A model generated the notes under the pieces. That model worked only from the letters and a program-made list of their open reading frames with translations, did not search any database and was not told where the DNA came from. A stretch of 64,000 nucleotides of DNA from Chitinophaga rhizosphaerae (lineage in GTDB: Bacteria > Bacteroidota > Bacteroidia > Chitinophagales > Chitinophagaceae), in contig NZ_RXLO01000007.1 in the NCBI RefSeq assembly GCF_003958645.1, forward strand, positions 248,001-312,000, written 5' to 3'. A program made the translations under genes and the position numbers. Shown here in pieces: positions 35,367-44,605 of this stretch (the first letter of the stretch is position 1; every line of letters begins with the position of its first letter).

Positions 35367-36644
35367 ATGATAGCAACGATACAACCCGGTAACATCAGCG
35401 GCAACGTAACTGCCAACCCGTCCAAAAGCGCCATGCAGCGCGCGGTGGCGGCGGCGCTCCTGGCCAACGGGAAAACGGTGATCCGCAACCCGGGCCTCAG
35501 CAACGATTGCCTCGCCGCCCTGGAAGTGGCCGAAAACCTCGGTGCCATGGTGAAACGCGTAAACGAAGAGATCCACATCACCAGCCGTGGCGTGGCACCC
35601 TTCTACGACGAGATCAACTGCGGAGAATCGGGCCTCGGCATCCGGATGTTCACACCCATCGCAGCCCTCGCCGACCGCAATATCACCATCAGCGGCCATG
35701 GCAGCCTCACTACGCGGCCCATGCACTTCTTCGAGGAAGTGCTCCCGCAACTGGGCGTCCAGATCAAAAGCAACGAAGGCAAACTGCCCCTCGAAATCCT
35801 CGGGCCGCTGCAAGCGAAAAACATTACCATAGACGGTTCCCTTTCCTCGCAGTTCCTCACCGGCCTCCTCATGGCCTTCGGCAGCGTGGCCGAAAAAGCC
35901 ACCATCACCGTAGATAACCTGAAAAGCAAGCCCTACATCGCCCTGACGCTCCAGCTGATGGCGCATTTCGGGGTGAAGGTGAGAAACGAGAACTTCGAGA
36001 AATTCCATTTCGAAAGCAAACAAACCTACCGCGCCGGCGAATACACCGTGGAAGGCGACTGGAGCGGTGCGGCGTTCCTCCTCGTGGCCGCGGCCGTGGC
36101 CGGCAAGGCGGAAGTGCATCATCTCAATACACAGTCTGCCCAGTCGGACAAGGCGATCATGGAAGCCCTCGAGAAAGCGGGCGCAGACATCCTGCCGGGC
36201 ATGTTCACCATCATCGTCGGCAAAGACGGATTGAAACCTTTTGAAATTGATGCGACCGATTGTCCGGACCTCTTCCCGCCGCTGGTGGCCCTGGCCGCCA
36301 ATTGCCAGGGAACTACCGTGATCAAAGGCGTGAGCCGCCTGGCGCATAAGGAAAGCGACCGCGGGCTTACGTTGCAGCAGGAGTTCGGCAAAATGGGCAT
36401 CCGTATCGACCTCGACGGCGACCTCATGCACGTGCATGGCGGGACCGGCATCAAGGGAGCGCGGGTGAGCTCGCACAACGACCACCGGATCGCCATGGCC
36501 TGCGCCGTTGCGGCGCTTACGGCCGACGGGCCCGTTGTGATCGACAACGCGGAAGCCATCAATAAATCTTACCCCGAATTCTACGATCACCTGCAACAGC
36601 TGGGTGTGACCGTAGTAACAGAAGGGGAAACCGTAAAACACTGA
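35367..36644 (+). CDS. aroA: 3-Phosphoshikimate 1-carboxyvinyltransferase (EPSP synthase)
   Basis: 425 residues. It transfers enolpyruvate from PEP to shikimate 3-phosphate. The N-terminal NPSKSAMQRAVAAALLANGKT holds the substrate Lys, and GSLSSQFLTGLLMA, EGDWSGAAF, DCPDLFPPLVALA, HKESDRG and HNDHRIAMACAVAAL follow in order. It begins just after aroB and ends 4 bp before aroC, so the three genes are tightly linked. Confidence 0.93.
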   Translation: MIATIQPGNISGNVTANPSKSAMQRAVAAALLANGKTVIRNPGLSNDCLAALEVAENLGAMVKRVNEEIHITSRGVAPFYDEINCGESGLGIRMFTPIAALADRNITISGHGSLTTRPMHFFEEVLPQLGVQIKSNEGKLPLEILGPLQAKNITIDGSLSSQFLTGLLMAFGSVAEKATITVDNLKSKPYIALTLQLMAHFGVKVRNENFEKFHFESKQTYRAGEYTVEGDWSGAAFLLVAAAVAGKAEVHHLNTQSAQSDKAIMEALEKAGADILPGMFTIIVGKDGLKPFEIDATDCPDLFPPLVALAANCQGTTVIKGVSRLAHKESDRGLTLQQEFGKMGIRIDLDGDLMHVHGGTGIKGARVSSHNDHRIAMACAVAALTADGPVVIDNAEAINKSYPEFYDHLQQLGVTVVTEGETVKH

Positions 36645-36648
36645 CAAC

Positions 36649-37647
36649 ATGAACAGCTTCGGCAGATTATTCAGGGTGAATGTATTCGGAGAATCGCACG
36701 GGGAAAGCGTTGGCGTTAACATCGACGGCGTTCCTGCGGGCATCTCCCTGCGCCAGGACGATTTTCTGGCCGACCTGGAGCGCCGCAAAGGCGGTGCGCG
36801 CGGCACCACGCCCCGGAAGGAAGACGATTTGCCGTTCCTGAAATCGGGCGTGTTCAACGACCGTACTACCGGTGCGCCCATCACGATCCTTTTCGAAAAC
36901 AATAATACCCGGAGCGCGGACTACGCCAAGCTGCGCGAGTTTCCGCGGCCCGGCCACGCAGATTTCGTAGCGGCGAAGAAATTCGGCGGATTCGAGGATT
37001 ACCGTGGCGGCGGGCACTTCAGCGGCCGGCTCACGCTCAACCTCGTGGCGGCGGGCGTGATCGCGAAGAAGATATTGGGAGACAGCATCTCCGTGAAAGC
37101 CGAGATCACCGAAGTAGGCGGCATCGCCGATCCTGAACAGGGTTTGGAGGAAGCCATCAAAGCCAAAGATTCGGTGGGCGGTATCGTGGAGTGCAGGGTA
37201 GACGGGTTGCCGATCGGGCTGGGGGAACCGTTTTTCGATTCCATCGAATCCAGCCTGGCGCATGCCGTGTTCGCCATCCCGGCGGTGAAGGGCATCGAAT
37301 TCGGCGCAGGATTCGCCGCGGCGAAGATGAAAGGCCTCGAACATAACGATCCCATCATCGATATGGAAGGCAAAACAGCTACAAACCACGCCGGCGGCGT
37401 AGTGGGCGGGATCACCAACGGTAACCAGCTGGTGTTCCGCATCGCGGTGAAACCTACGTCTTCCACCCCGAAAGAGCAGCAAACGCTCAACATCACGACG
37501 GGAGAAGTAGAAACATTCTCGGTGAAGGGTCGGCACGATCTCTGCATCGCGCTGCGCGTGCCGGTGGTGCTGGAAGCCGTAACAGCCATGGTGCTGGCGG
37601 ATTTCATGCTGCTGGAGCAACGCAGGCCCAAGGTGTTCGGCGAATAA
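36649..37647 (+). CDS. aroC: Chorismate synthase
   Basis: 332 residues, a little short for the usual 350-370. It makes chorismate from EPSP using reduced FMN. Visible motifs are NVFGESHGESVGVNIDGVPAG, FRPGHAD-like FPRPGHADF, YRGGGHFSGRLTLNLVAAGVIAKK and HDLCIALRVPVVLEAVTAMVLAD. The HFSGR variant replaces the more common SSARE stretch, as in some other lineages. It is the last gene of the operon. No aroD, aroE or aroK is found in the window. Confidence 0.93.
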   Translation: MNSFGRLFRVNVFGESHGESVGVNIDGVPAGISLRQDDFLADLERRKGGARGTTPRKEDDLPFLKSGVFNDRTTGAPITILFENNNTRSADYAKLREFPRPGHADFVAAKKFGGFEDYRGGGHFSGRLTLNLVAAGVIAKKILGDSISVKAEITEVGGIADPEQGLEEAIKAKDSVGGIVECRVDGLPIGLGEPFFDSIESSLAHAVFAIPAVKGIEFGAGFAAAKMKGLEHNDPIIDMEGKTATNHAGGVVGGITNGNQLVFRIAVKPTSSTPKEQQTLNITTGEVETFSVKGRHDLCIALRVPVVLEAVTAMVLADFMLLEQRRPKVFGE

Positions 37648-37672
37648 TTCAACTGGCATCTCACCTCATTGA

Positions 37673-37700
37673 AGCCCGGCCCCTCAGCCGGGCTTTTTTT
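37673..37700 (+). terminator. Terminator of the aromatic operon
   Basis: AGCCCGGC and GCCGGGCT pair around a 6-nt loop, followed by seven T. Confidence 0.88.
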
Positions 37701-37811
37701 GCCCGCACGGATGTAAGTCCGCAGCAGCCCGATTTCCGGAAAACGGTAACGGATATAAAACGATGTGTGGTAATGGGAAGATAAATCCTAAGTTTACCCC
37801 AAAATTCAACA

Positions 37812-38531
37812 ATGCAAATCATCATTTACATATGCACGCTCATGGCGTTTTTCCTGATCGGATGTCAATCGAAACAGCAGCCTGCACAACAACAGCAACA
37901 ATCTTCATCAACCGGGCCGGCGAATCCAAAACGGGAAAAGCTCGCCGGCCGGCTGGATTCCGTCAATAACATCTGGATCGCCGACGACAAGCGATATGAG
38001 CCGTCCGGATTCGAAGGGAAGTATGCATCCGTCAGCCGGACCGACAGCGCCAGCGGCGCCTCCGTGATCGGGCTTATCAACCGGGAAGGGGAGATCGTGG
38101 TGCCCATCCGGTACGATGGCATAGACCTGGGATTCTCAAACGGGGTGAACAATGTGGTAAAGGGCGATAAATATGGATTGGTGAATGAAGACGGGGTGGA
38201 AGTGGTGCCTGTCATCTACCGGCATATCGGAACGCTGGTGGAAGACAGTTTGTTGCGTGTTTCGCTGGACGGGGAGAAATTCGGGATGATCGACCTGCAG
38301 GGTAAGGTGGTAATACCGCTGGAATATGGCGATGTGAGATCGGTCGGTGAAGGGATGGTAGCGGTGATGAAGGAACCGCAGCGCTGGGGGATCATGAACT
38401 GGAAACGCGAATGGGTACACCCTGCAGTGTTCACTTTTACAGACCGTTTCGTAAATGGCGTGGTGACATTGCAGAAGGCAGACGGTGAAGATTACCTGGT
38501 ATATACGAACGGGGAGATCAAAAAGAAATAA
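37812..38531 (+). CDS. WG-repeat lipoprotein
   Basis: 239 residues. The signal peptide ends in the lipobox FLIGC (Cys18), followed by a Gln-rich linker. Residues 80-230 contain WG-type repeats: GLINREGEIVVPIRYDGI, GLVNEDGVEVVPVIYRHI, GMIDLQGKVVIPLEYGDV and WGIMNWKREWVHPAVF. These beta repeats are common in Bacteroidota surface proteins and have no assigned catalytic role. Confidence 0.8.
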   Translation: MQIIIYICTLMAFFLIGCQSKQQPAQQQQQSSSTGPANPKREKLAGRLDSVNNIWIADDKRYEPSGFEGKYASVSRTDSASGASVIGLINREGEIVVPIRYDGIDLGFSNGVNNVVKGDKYGLVNEDGVEVVPVIYRHIGTLVEDSLLRVSLDGEKFGMIDLQGKVVIPLEYGDVRSVGEGMVAVMKEPQRWGIMNWKREWVHPAVFTFTDRFVNGVVTLQKADGEDYLVYTNGEIKKK

Positions 38532-38564
38532 ACCGTAAAAATCAACCTGCTACATGCAAGATTT

Positions 38565-38831
38565 ATGAAAAACAGTGCAATCCTGAAAATTGTTCTCCTG
38601 CTCATTCCCGCCATCGTTATGGGGTATGTGACGTACGTCCGGAAAGGTGTTTCCGGCGGCGGCGGAAGTTATGATCTGACCAATTTATACACCACCGTCG
38701 GAGTAGGGATCTGGTCGGCCGTTTACGTGATCGTTATGCTTGCGAAGAAAGCCCCCGGGCAGGTATGGTACCTGCTCGCGGGCGGATTTTTATTTGGGTT
38801 TTCCGTGATGATGTTATTGAAGATGTGGTAG
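38565..38831 (+). CDS. Small membrane protein of unknown function
   Basis: 88 residues with three hydrophobic segments (about 7-24, 44-60 and 68-85) and a Gly-rich loop (SGGGGSYD). I do not recognise a family. It starts 33 bp after the WG-repeat gene, so it may share its transcript. Confidence 0.6.
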   Translation: MKNSAILKIVLLLIPAIVMGYVTYVRKGVSGGGGSYDLTNLYTTVGVGIWSAVYVIVMLAKKAPGQVWYLLAGGFLFGFSVMMLLKMW

Positions 38832-38917
38832 GGGCCGCGACACGGTGATTTTTTTACCGGGATGCAATGTGATACTGGTACTGGCGGTGTGGAGTAGCTG
38901 CGAATACCGGAATAAAA

Positions 38918-38950
38918 AAAACTGGCGGGAACGATGTACCGGCCAGTTTT
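38918..38950. terminator. Bidirectional terminator
   Basis: AAAACTGGC and GCCAGTTTT pair, flanked by an A-run on the left. It serves the FKBP gene on the minus strand and possibly the small membrane gene on the plus strand. Confidence 0.75.
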
Positions 38951-38969
38951 ATGCGTTTATGCGGATGTG

Positions 38970-39683
38970 TTATTCTTTCACGATCTCCAGGAGCTGCACG
39001 TCGAACACGAGCGTGCTGTTGGGCTGGATCTTGGCGCCGGCCTGGCGTTCGCCGTAGGCCAGGTCTGCCGGGATGAAGAGCTTCCATTTGGAACCTACGG
39101 GCATCAGCTGGAGGGCTTCCGTCCAACCTTTGATCACGCCCGTAATCGGCAGTACGATGGGCTCGCCGCGCTGTTCGGAACTATCGAAAATGGTACCGTC
39201 TATCAGTTTGCCGGTATAATGCACTTTCACTTTATCCTGCAGCGAAGGTTTGGGGCCCGTCCCGTTCACCAGCACCTGGTATTGCAGGCCGCTGGGAGTC
39301 GTGTTCACGCCTTCCTTCGTTTTGTTGGCAGCCAGGAATTGTTCGCCGGCGGCTTTATTCCTGGTGGCTTTTTCCAACTTGATCTGCTGGAGATAATTCT
39401 TGACAACGCTCATCCCTTTTTCGGTCGTGATCATGGCAGAATCGCCCTTATAGATGTCTTCGATGGCTTTGAAGAAAAGCCGGAGGTTCAGCGTATCCAG
39501 TCCCTGCTTTTTCAGCATTTCGCCCATATCGTTCCCGATGGTGTACGACACGGAATCGAGGGTGGTGACGAGGGCAGGAGGGGGCGGCACTTCGGGGCCT
39601 TTCTTCTTTTTTCTCTGGCTATAGGCGGCCTGGACGCTCAAGACGCCCAGCAGACAGATAAACAGGCTTTTTCTGGAAATCAT
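38970..39683 (-). CDS. Secreted FKBP-type peptidyl-prolyl cis-trans isomerase
   Basis: 237 residues with a signal peptide (ending AAYSQ). An N-terminal helical domain (about 40-115, YTIGNDMGEMLKKQGLD) resembles the dimerisation domain of FkpA/Mip proteins. The FKBP domain (about 125-235) has VKVHYTGKLIDGTIFDSS and LPITGVIKGWTEALQLMPVGSKWKLFIPADLAYGERQ. It should assist folding of exported proteins in the periplasm or outer membrane. It is followed on the minus strand by a terminator. Confidence 0.88.
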   Translation of the reverse strand: MISRKSLFICLLGVLSVQAAYSQRKKKKGPEVPPPPALVTTLDSVSYTIGNDMGEMLKKQGLDTLNLRLFFKAIEDIYKGDSAMITTEKGMSVVKNYLQQIKLEKATRNKAAGEQFLAANKTKEGVNTTPSGLQYQVLVNGTGPKPSLQDKVKVHYTGKLIDGTIFDSSEQRGEPIVLPITGVIKGWTEALQLMPVGSKWKLFIPADLAYGERQAGAKIQPNSTLVFDVQLLEIVKE

Positions 39684-39718
39684 ACAGATACATAAAATTT
39701 GTAGCGCAATATAACCAA

Positions 39719-40423
39719 TTATTTGATCCGGCTCCAGATTTCGTACATCGGGTCGCCGGCAGTGCTTTTACCGCTGTGGTGCCACTTTCCGTCTTCCACT
39801 TTGGCGTCGAACCGTACCTGTTTGCCCACCCGGTTATTGTCGCGGGAGAAGAATTCGATGTTTTCGGTGTATTGGCCGTTCTCGAACGAATACGTGCCGC
39901 CGCCGGTGCCAAAGAATTCCCCGGTCTCGGTATTCATCGCGATCCACTGAAATCTTCCGCCGGTAAGCATTTTGAAGGTTTTCCGCGGGCCGGGCTTCAT
40001 TTCCGACATCTTCCCTTCGTTCATCCTTCCGGTTATGCGCCAGGTGCCTGTGAGGCTGTTCGGCACAGCATTGGGCGCCCTTTTCCAACGCAGGACCTTG
40101 CCTTCAGGCAGGGTAACCGTGAGTTCGTCGCCAGCCTGCCGGAAAGCCACTTCATGCGGTTGCCCGACCATCCCTTTGTCGCCACTCGAAAATTCGAACG
40201 TACTGATCAATTTACCGTTGTCAGCCCTGGTGGCCCCGCCGAATGTGGTAACAAACGAATGGGCGGTGAAATGCGTTACGGAAAAATAGCCGTCTTCGAT
40301 CAGCAATACCACCGAGGTATCGCTCGGAGCGTCCGGCTGATAGATCCAGGCGCCGTTGGCGCCCGATTGCGCGTAGCCCGCCGTGAGCAGGAAAGAAAGA
40401 AATGCGGTGAAGAGTGTTTTCAT
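39719..40423 (-). CDS. Secreted protein of unknown function
   Basis: 234 residues with a signal peptide (ending TAGYAQ). Two similar beta-rich halves are visible: one around GAWIYQPDAPSDTSVVLLIEDGYFS and one around GTWRITGRMNEGK to GGRFQWIAMNTETGEFFGTGGGTYSFENGQYTE, suggesting a lipocalin-like duplication. I know the pattern from secreted proteins of Bacteroidota but not a function. It precedes the FKBP gene by 35 bp on the same strand. Confidence 0.6.
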   Translation of the reverse strand: MKTLFTAFLSFLLTAGYAQSGANGAWIYQPDAPSDTSVVLLIEDGYFSVTHFTAHSFVTTFGGATRADNGKLISTFEFSSGDKGMVGQPHEVAFRQAGDELTVTLPEGKVLRWKRAPNAVPNSLTGTWRITGRMNEGKMSEMKPGPRKTFKMLTGGRFQWIAMNTETGEFFGTGGGTYSFENGQYTENIEFFSRDNNRVGKQVRFDAKVEDGKWHHSGKSTAGDPMYEIWSRIK

Positions 40424-40453
40424 GGTTGCGTATTTTTTAACGTGGTGGATGAA

Positions 40454-42343
40454 TCAATTCGAAAGAACGGGCAGCAAAATCCGCGATGCGTGCGCGGCGC
40501 TGTGCCAGATGTCGATGTCCGACGGCACGAACGCTTCCGGCCCGGCTTTGTAAATATCCGTAAAAGTCTGCGGATTCCGGTCTACCAGCGGGAACCAGCT
40601 GCTTTGTACCTGGATCATGAGCCGGTGTCCTTTCCGGAACGTATGCGCCACATCCGGGAGCGTAAATTTCACCGGCGTCACTTTCCCGGGCACGAAGGGC
40701 ACGGGTTTTTCGAAGCGCTCCCGGAATTTGCCGCGCATCACTTCGCCACGCACCAGCATCTGGTACCCGCCCATGGGGTAAGTTGCCGAAAGATAACGAC
40801 CGTGAGCAGTTGGGGCATCAGGCTCCCCATAACTGAAATCATCGGGGAACACATCGATCACTTTTACGATGAAATCGGCATCGGTAGTGCTGATGCTGGC
40901 CAGCAGCTCCGCGATCACCGGGCCGGCAAGGGTCATGTCTTCGGTCAGCACACCGGTCTGGAACACCAGCACATCGGGCCGGCGGGCCGCAAATCGCTGA
41001 TCGTCGGTCATATAGCTGATGGTACGGGTATGATGGATTTCCGGCACGTAGGGCACCGGTTTGGAAGGATCGCTCGTATATCGGCTGGATTCCTTGCCGG
41101 ACGAGGGTTTGCTGAACGACAACCCGCCGCCGGGCTGCAGGTACATCGCTTTTTCGGTGATGCCGGCGGCAGGCCACTGATCGAAATGGCGCCACTGGTT
41201 TTCGCCGGTAAAGAACACGGTGGCTTCCGGGATCGCTTTTTCGGGCGAGCCGAGCAGGTAATGGTCGAAGAACGGATGCTCGATATTTTCCTGGTACCAT
41301 TCGGCGGTATTTGCGCCAAATTTCACATGGCCGAGGAAGGTGCCGTCGTTGGTAGACCATTGCCCATGATACCAGGGGCCCATCACGATGCGGTTGCTGA
41401 TACCGGGATTCTGTTTTTCGATGGCTTTGTAAGTGGCCCATGCGCCGAAGCAGTCTTCCGCGTCGAAAGTGCCGCCCACTACCAGTATGGCGGGGCGTAG
41501 CTTTTGAAGATGCGGGCGCACGTTGCGGGCTTTCCACCAGGCATCGAGGTCGGGATGGCTGTAAAGATCTTTCCAGAAAGCGATGCTATCACCCATCAGT
41601 TGCGCGATCTGCGGCAGGGTGCCGGCTTCGAGGAAGAATTTATAGTTGTCTTTGGTGGGATAGGGGTAGCCGGTCGGCCCGACCGTTGTGGGATAAGGCC
41701 GCGGTTTGCCGAAGCCGCTGTAGAATGCGAAGGCGTCGTTGAGCATAAAGGCGCCGTTATGGTGGAAATCGTCGCCCAGGAACCAGTCGGTCACCGGCGC
41801 CTGGGGGCTTACGGCCTTTAGCGCGGGGTGATGGCTCAAAGCGGCCATGGTGGAGTAAAACCCCGGATAGCTGATCCCGGAAACGCCCACGTTCCGGTTG
41901 TTGTTTTTTACATTTTTTACCAGCCAGTCGATCGTGTCGTAGGTATCGGTGGATTCGTCGGTTTCATGCCTTTTAGGTGCGGGATTGTAGGGGCGAACGT
42001 CCATGAATTGGCCCTGGCTCATCCAGCGGCCGCGCACGTCCTGCTTTACGATGATGTACCCTTTGCGGAGGTAATGCGCGAAACTGGCGCGCATTTTCGG
42101 GAATTGGCCTTCGCCGTAGGGCGCGCAGCTGTAGGGCGTACGTTCAATAAGGATGGGATGTTGGCCCGGCGCGTTTTTGGGCGCGTACACCACGGTGAAA
42201 AGCCGGGTGCCGTCGCGCATGGGGATCTGCACTTCCGTTTTGGTGTAATTTTCCTGCAGCCAGGCGGGTTCCGGTTCCTGCTGCGCGCGACTGGCGGAAA
42301 ATGCCAGCATGGCCACAAAAAGGGCCAGGGTTTGTTTAAGCAT
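40454..42343 (-). CDS. Secreted CocE/NonD-family alpha/beta hydrolase
   Basis: 629 residues with a signal peptide (ending SASRAQ). The hydrolase domain carries the nucleophile in GISYPG (Ser158), with QDVRGRWMSQGQF before it. The C-terminal X-Pro peptidase (S15) beta domain ends the protein (PMGGYQMLVRGEVMRGKFRERF; VQSSWFPLVDRNPQTF). Known members include cocaine esterase, glutaryl-7-ACA acylase and X-Pro dipeptidyl peptidases; acyl or peptide substrate cannot be decided. It lies 30 bp upstream of the 39719 gene on the minus strand. Confidence 0.85.
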   Translation of the reverse strand: MLKQTLALFVAMLAFSASRAQQEPEPAWLQENYTKTEVQIPMRDGTRLFTVVYAPKNAPGQHPILIERTPYSCAPYGEGQFPKMRASFAHYLRKGYIIVKQDVRGRWMSQGQFMDVRPYNPAPKRHETDESTDTYDTIDWLVKNVKNNNRNVGVSGISYPGFYSTMAALSHHPALKAVSPQAPVTDWFLGDDFHHNGAFMLNDAFAFYSGFGKPRPYPTTVGPTGYPYPTKDNYKFFLEAGTLPQIAQLMGDSIAFWKDLYSHPDLDAWWKARNVRPHLQKLRPAILVVGGTFDAEDCFGAWATYKAIEKQNPGISNRIVMGPWYHGQWSTNDGTFLGHVKFGANTAEWYQENIEHPFFDHYLLGSPEKAIPEATVFFTGENQWRHFDQWPAAGITEKAMYLQPGGGLSFSKPSSGKESSRYTSDPSKPVPYVPEIHHTRTISYMTDDQRFAARRPDVLVFQTGVLTEDMTLAGPVIAELLASISTTDADFIVKVIDVFPDDFSYGEPDAPTAHGRYLSATYPMGGYQMLVRGEVMRGKFRERFEKPVPFVPGKVTPVKFTLPDVAHTFRKGHRLMIQVQSSWFPLVDRNPQTFTDIYKAGPEAFVPSDIDIWHSAAHASRILLPVLSN

Positions 42344-42429
42344 GTCTTATAATTGATCGGGTTTAAATATACGGTGTCTGCTTTACATGACCGGATTTTA
42401 CCTAACTTCCCGCCACAAACTTAGCATCT

Positions 42430-42939
42430 ATGCCCAGACCCATGAAGCCGGAGTACGCCGTGTTTTACGAGACCTACGTAAGCAGGGTGCCCGAAGACGA
42501 TCTGACCGCCGCATTCCGCAAGCACACCGCATCCTTATTGGTGTTCCTCAACAAAATCCCCGCCGCCAAAAGGGAATACGCCTATGCCCCCGGCAAATGG
42601 ACCGTCAAGGAAGTATTGCAGCACATCATAGACGCCGAGCGGGTTTTCGCCTACCGCGCCCTTAATTTCGCCCGGAAAGACGCAAACCCCCTGCCCGGAT
42701 TCGACGAGAACGCGTTCGCAGCAGTGGCGCGCACGGAACATCGCGAGTGGAACGATATGGTGGAAGAATTCCAGTTCGTCCGCAACGCGTCCGACCACTT
42801 TTTCCGCGCGCTGAACGAAGAGGAGCTTTCCCGTACGGGCGTTGCCAGCGGGAACCCTGTCAGCGTCAGGGCCCTGGGGTTCATTATCCTCGGCCATGCC
42901 ATTCACCATATGGAAGTGGTGAAAGAAAGATACCTGTAA
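42430..42939 (+). CDS. DinB-family protein
   Basis: 169 residues forming the expected four-helix bundle. Candidate metal ligands are His in VLQHIIDAERVFAYRAL, in TEHREWNDM and in GHAIHHMEVVKERYL, the three positions typical of DinB/YfiT metalloenzymes. Some relatives are thiol transferases, but most are uncharacterised. Confidence 0.82.
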   Translation: MPRPMKPEYAVFYETYVSRVPEDDLTAAFRKHTASLLVFLNKIPAAKREYAYAPGKWTVKEVLQHIIDAERVFAYRALNFARKDANPLPGFDENAFAAVARTEHREWNDMVEEFQFVRNASDHFFRALNEEELSRTGVASGNPVSVRALGFIILGHAIHHMEVVKERYL

Positions 42940-42993
42940 AGCAAATTTCTATCAGTTCGGGCCGGTAAAAATCGGTAGCATTACGCAAATTTT

Positions 42994-44532
42994 ATGTCCA
43001 CGATGAAAATTAGCTATGCCCTTGCCGCATGTTTGTGCGCGGCCGCAACCACCTGTGCGCAGGAATCTCCACTTTGGAAGGAGTTCCTCGCCGCCCGGAA
43101 ATCGGGCAAAACGGCCACCCTGCCGGATTTTTCCTACGCAGGGTACCACTTTTCGGAGAAACAGCCGCCGTCCGGCGATTTCAAAAAAATCTTCAACGTC
43201 ACCGATTACGGCGCGCAGCCGGACGATGACCGGTACGACGATGACGCCATCCAGGCAACCGTTCGCGCGGCAGCGGCCAACCCGGGCGGAGGGATCGTAT
43301 TCTTCCCTGCAGGGAAATTCCTCATCGCGCCAGACGACGACAAATCCAAAAAGATCACCATCCACAAATCGGGGATCGTACTGCGGGGAGCCGGAAGCGG
43401 CCCCGGCGGCACGGAAATCTTCGCCAGTAACATGCGCATCAACAGCCGGCAATTCCGTTTCGAACCCCCTTCCCGCGACACCCGCAAACTCGCCGTGATC
43501 ACCGGCAAAGCGGAACGCGGTGGATTTTGGGTGAACGTAATTGACGCTTCCGCCCTCAAAGCAGGGCAAGATGTTACCCTCCGCCACAAAAGTGAAACTT
43601 TCACCCGCCGCTACTTTGCTCCACAGGAGTTGAAGCAGGACTGGTCGCGCCTCTTCGGCGGCAATGGCGGTATGGTCATCCAGGAAATCCACACCATCGC
43701 CGAAGTGAAAGGTAACCGTGTGCGTTTCGAAAACCCGCTCCACATCGCCATCGAGCCCGTGGAAGGCCACGATTTCATCCTCGAACGGTACGAAGCCCTG
43801 GAAGAATGCGGCATCGAAAACATCCGGTTCACCGGTAACTGGAACAGCTATCCGGAGGAATTCGTCCATCACAAAGACAGTATCCACGACGGCGGCTGGT
43901 GCGCCATTGCGATGGAATATGTGAAAGACGCCTGGGTCCGGTCCTGCACGTTCGAGCATTGGAACGAAGGCATCTTCATCCGCGCGGGCTACCGCGTTAC
44001 GCTGGAAAACAACCGTTTCGGCGGAAAAGGCGGCCACAGTACCATCCACGCGCGCTCCGGATATGGTGTGCTCGTCCGTAACTGCGATTTCCTGTCCGGC
44101 CATCACGGCCCCGGAACGGGTTATACCGGTGTGAACACGGTGGTGACGGGGTGCCGCATGGCGGTAGACCAGAACATCGACAGCCACTCCGGCCAACCCT
44201 ACGCCACTTTGTTCGATAACGTGCGTGGAGGTGTGTTCCGCAATATCGGCGGGCCGCAGCCAGGGTTCCCGCATCATGGCCGAGACCTCGTTTTCTGGAA
44301 TTTCGAGCATCGCTCCACCTGGGATTTTACATATGATTTCTGGGATTTGCAGAAGCGGAAGAACCACACCTTTGCGCAACCGGTTTTCGTCGGGTTCACG
44401 GCCGACAGGAAGATCCAGTTCAAAAACGAAGGCCGGAACGATTCGCCCGGCAAGCGCGTGGCGCCGGAAAGCCTTTTCGATGCCCAGCTGGCACTGCGTT
44501 TGAAAGAATCCGGCATCGCCGTGAAAAAGTAA
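42994..44532 (+). CDS. Secreted right-handed beta-helix protein (pectate-lyase-like)
   Basis: 512 residues with a signal peptide (ATG 42994 or, three codons on, 43003). Residues about 66-110 (NVTDYGAQPDDDRYDDDAIQATVRAAAAN) are the N-terminal motif of pectate-lyase-3/GH28-like helices. Repeated helix rungs follow (WVRSCTFEHWNEGIFIRAG, VTLENNRFGGKGGHSTIHARSGYGVLVRNCDF). It probably binds or cleaves a polysaccharide outside the cytoplasm. No linked transporter is adjacent. The C-terminal segment (LFDAQLALRLKE) resembles an uncharacterised Bacteroidota domain. Confidence 0.75.
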   Translation: MSTMKISYALAACLCAAATTCAQESPLWKEFLAARKSGKTATLPDFSYAGYHFSEKQPPSGDFKKIFNVTDYGAQPDDDRYDDDAIQATVRAAAANPGGGIVFFPAGKFLIAPDDDKSKKITIHKSGIVLRGAGSGPGGTEIFASNMRINSRQFRFEPPSRDTRKLAVITGKAERGGFWVNVIDASALKAGQDVTLRHKSETFTRRYFAPQELKQDWSRLFGGNGGMVIQEIHTIAEVKGNRVRFENPLHIAIEPVEGHDFILERYEALEECGIENIRFTGNWNSYPEEFVHHKDSIHDGGWCAIAMEYVKDAWVRSCTFEHWNEGIFIRAGYRVTLENNRFGGKGGHSTIHARSGYGVLVRNCDFLSGHHGPGTGYTGVNTVVTGCRMAVDQNIDSHSGQPYATLFDNVRGGVFRNIGGPQPGFPHHGRDLVFWNFEHRSTWDFTYDFWDLQKRKNHTFAQPVFVGFTADRKIQFKNEGRNDSPGKRVAPESLFDAQLALRLKESGIAVKK

Positions 44533-44554
44533 AATGGATCGTCGATCAAATAGC

Positions 44555-44583
44555 AAAGGCCGCCCGTAACAGGCGGCCTTTTT
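44555..44583. terminator. Bidirectional terminator
   Basis: AAGGCCGCC and GGCGGCCTT are exact complements around a 7-nt loop, flanked by AAA and TTT, between two convergent genes. Confidence 0.85.
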
Positions 44584-44605
44584 ATATTTCGAAATGGCGG
44601 AAGTG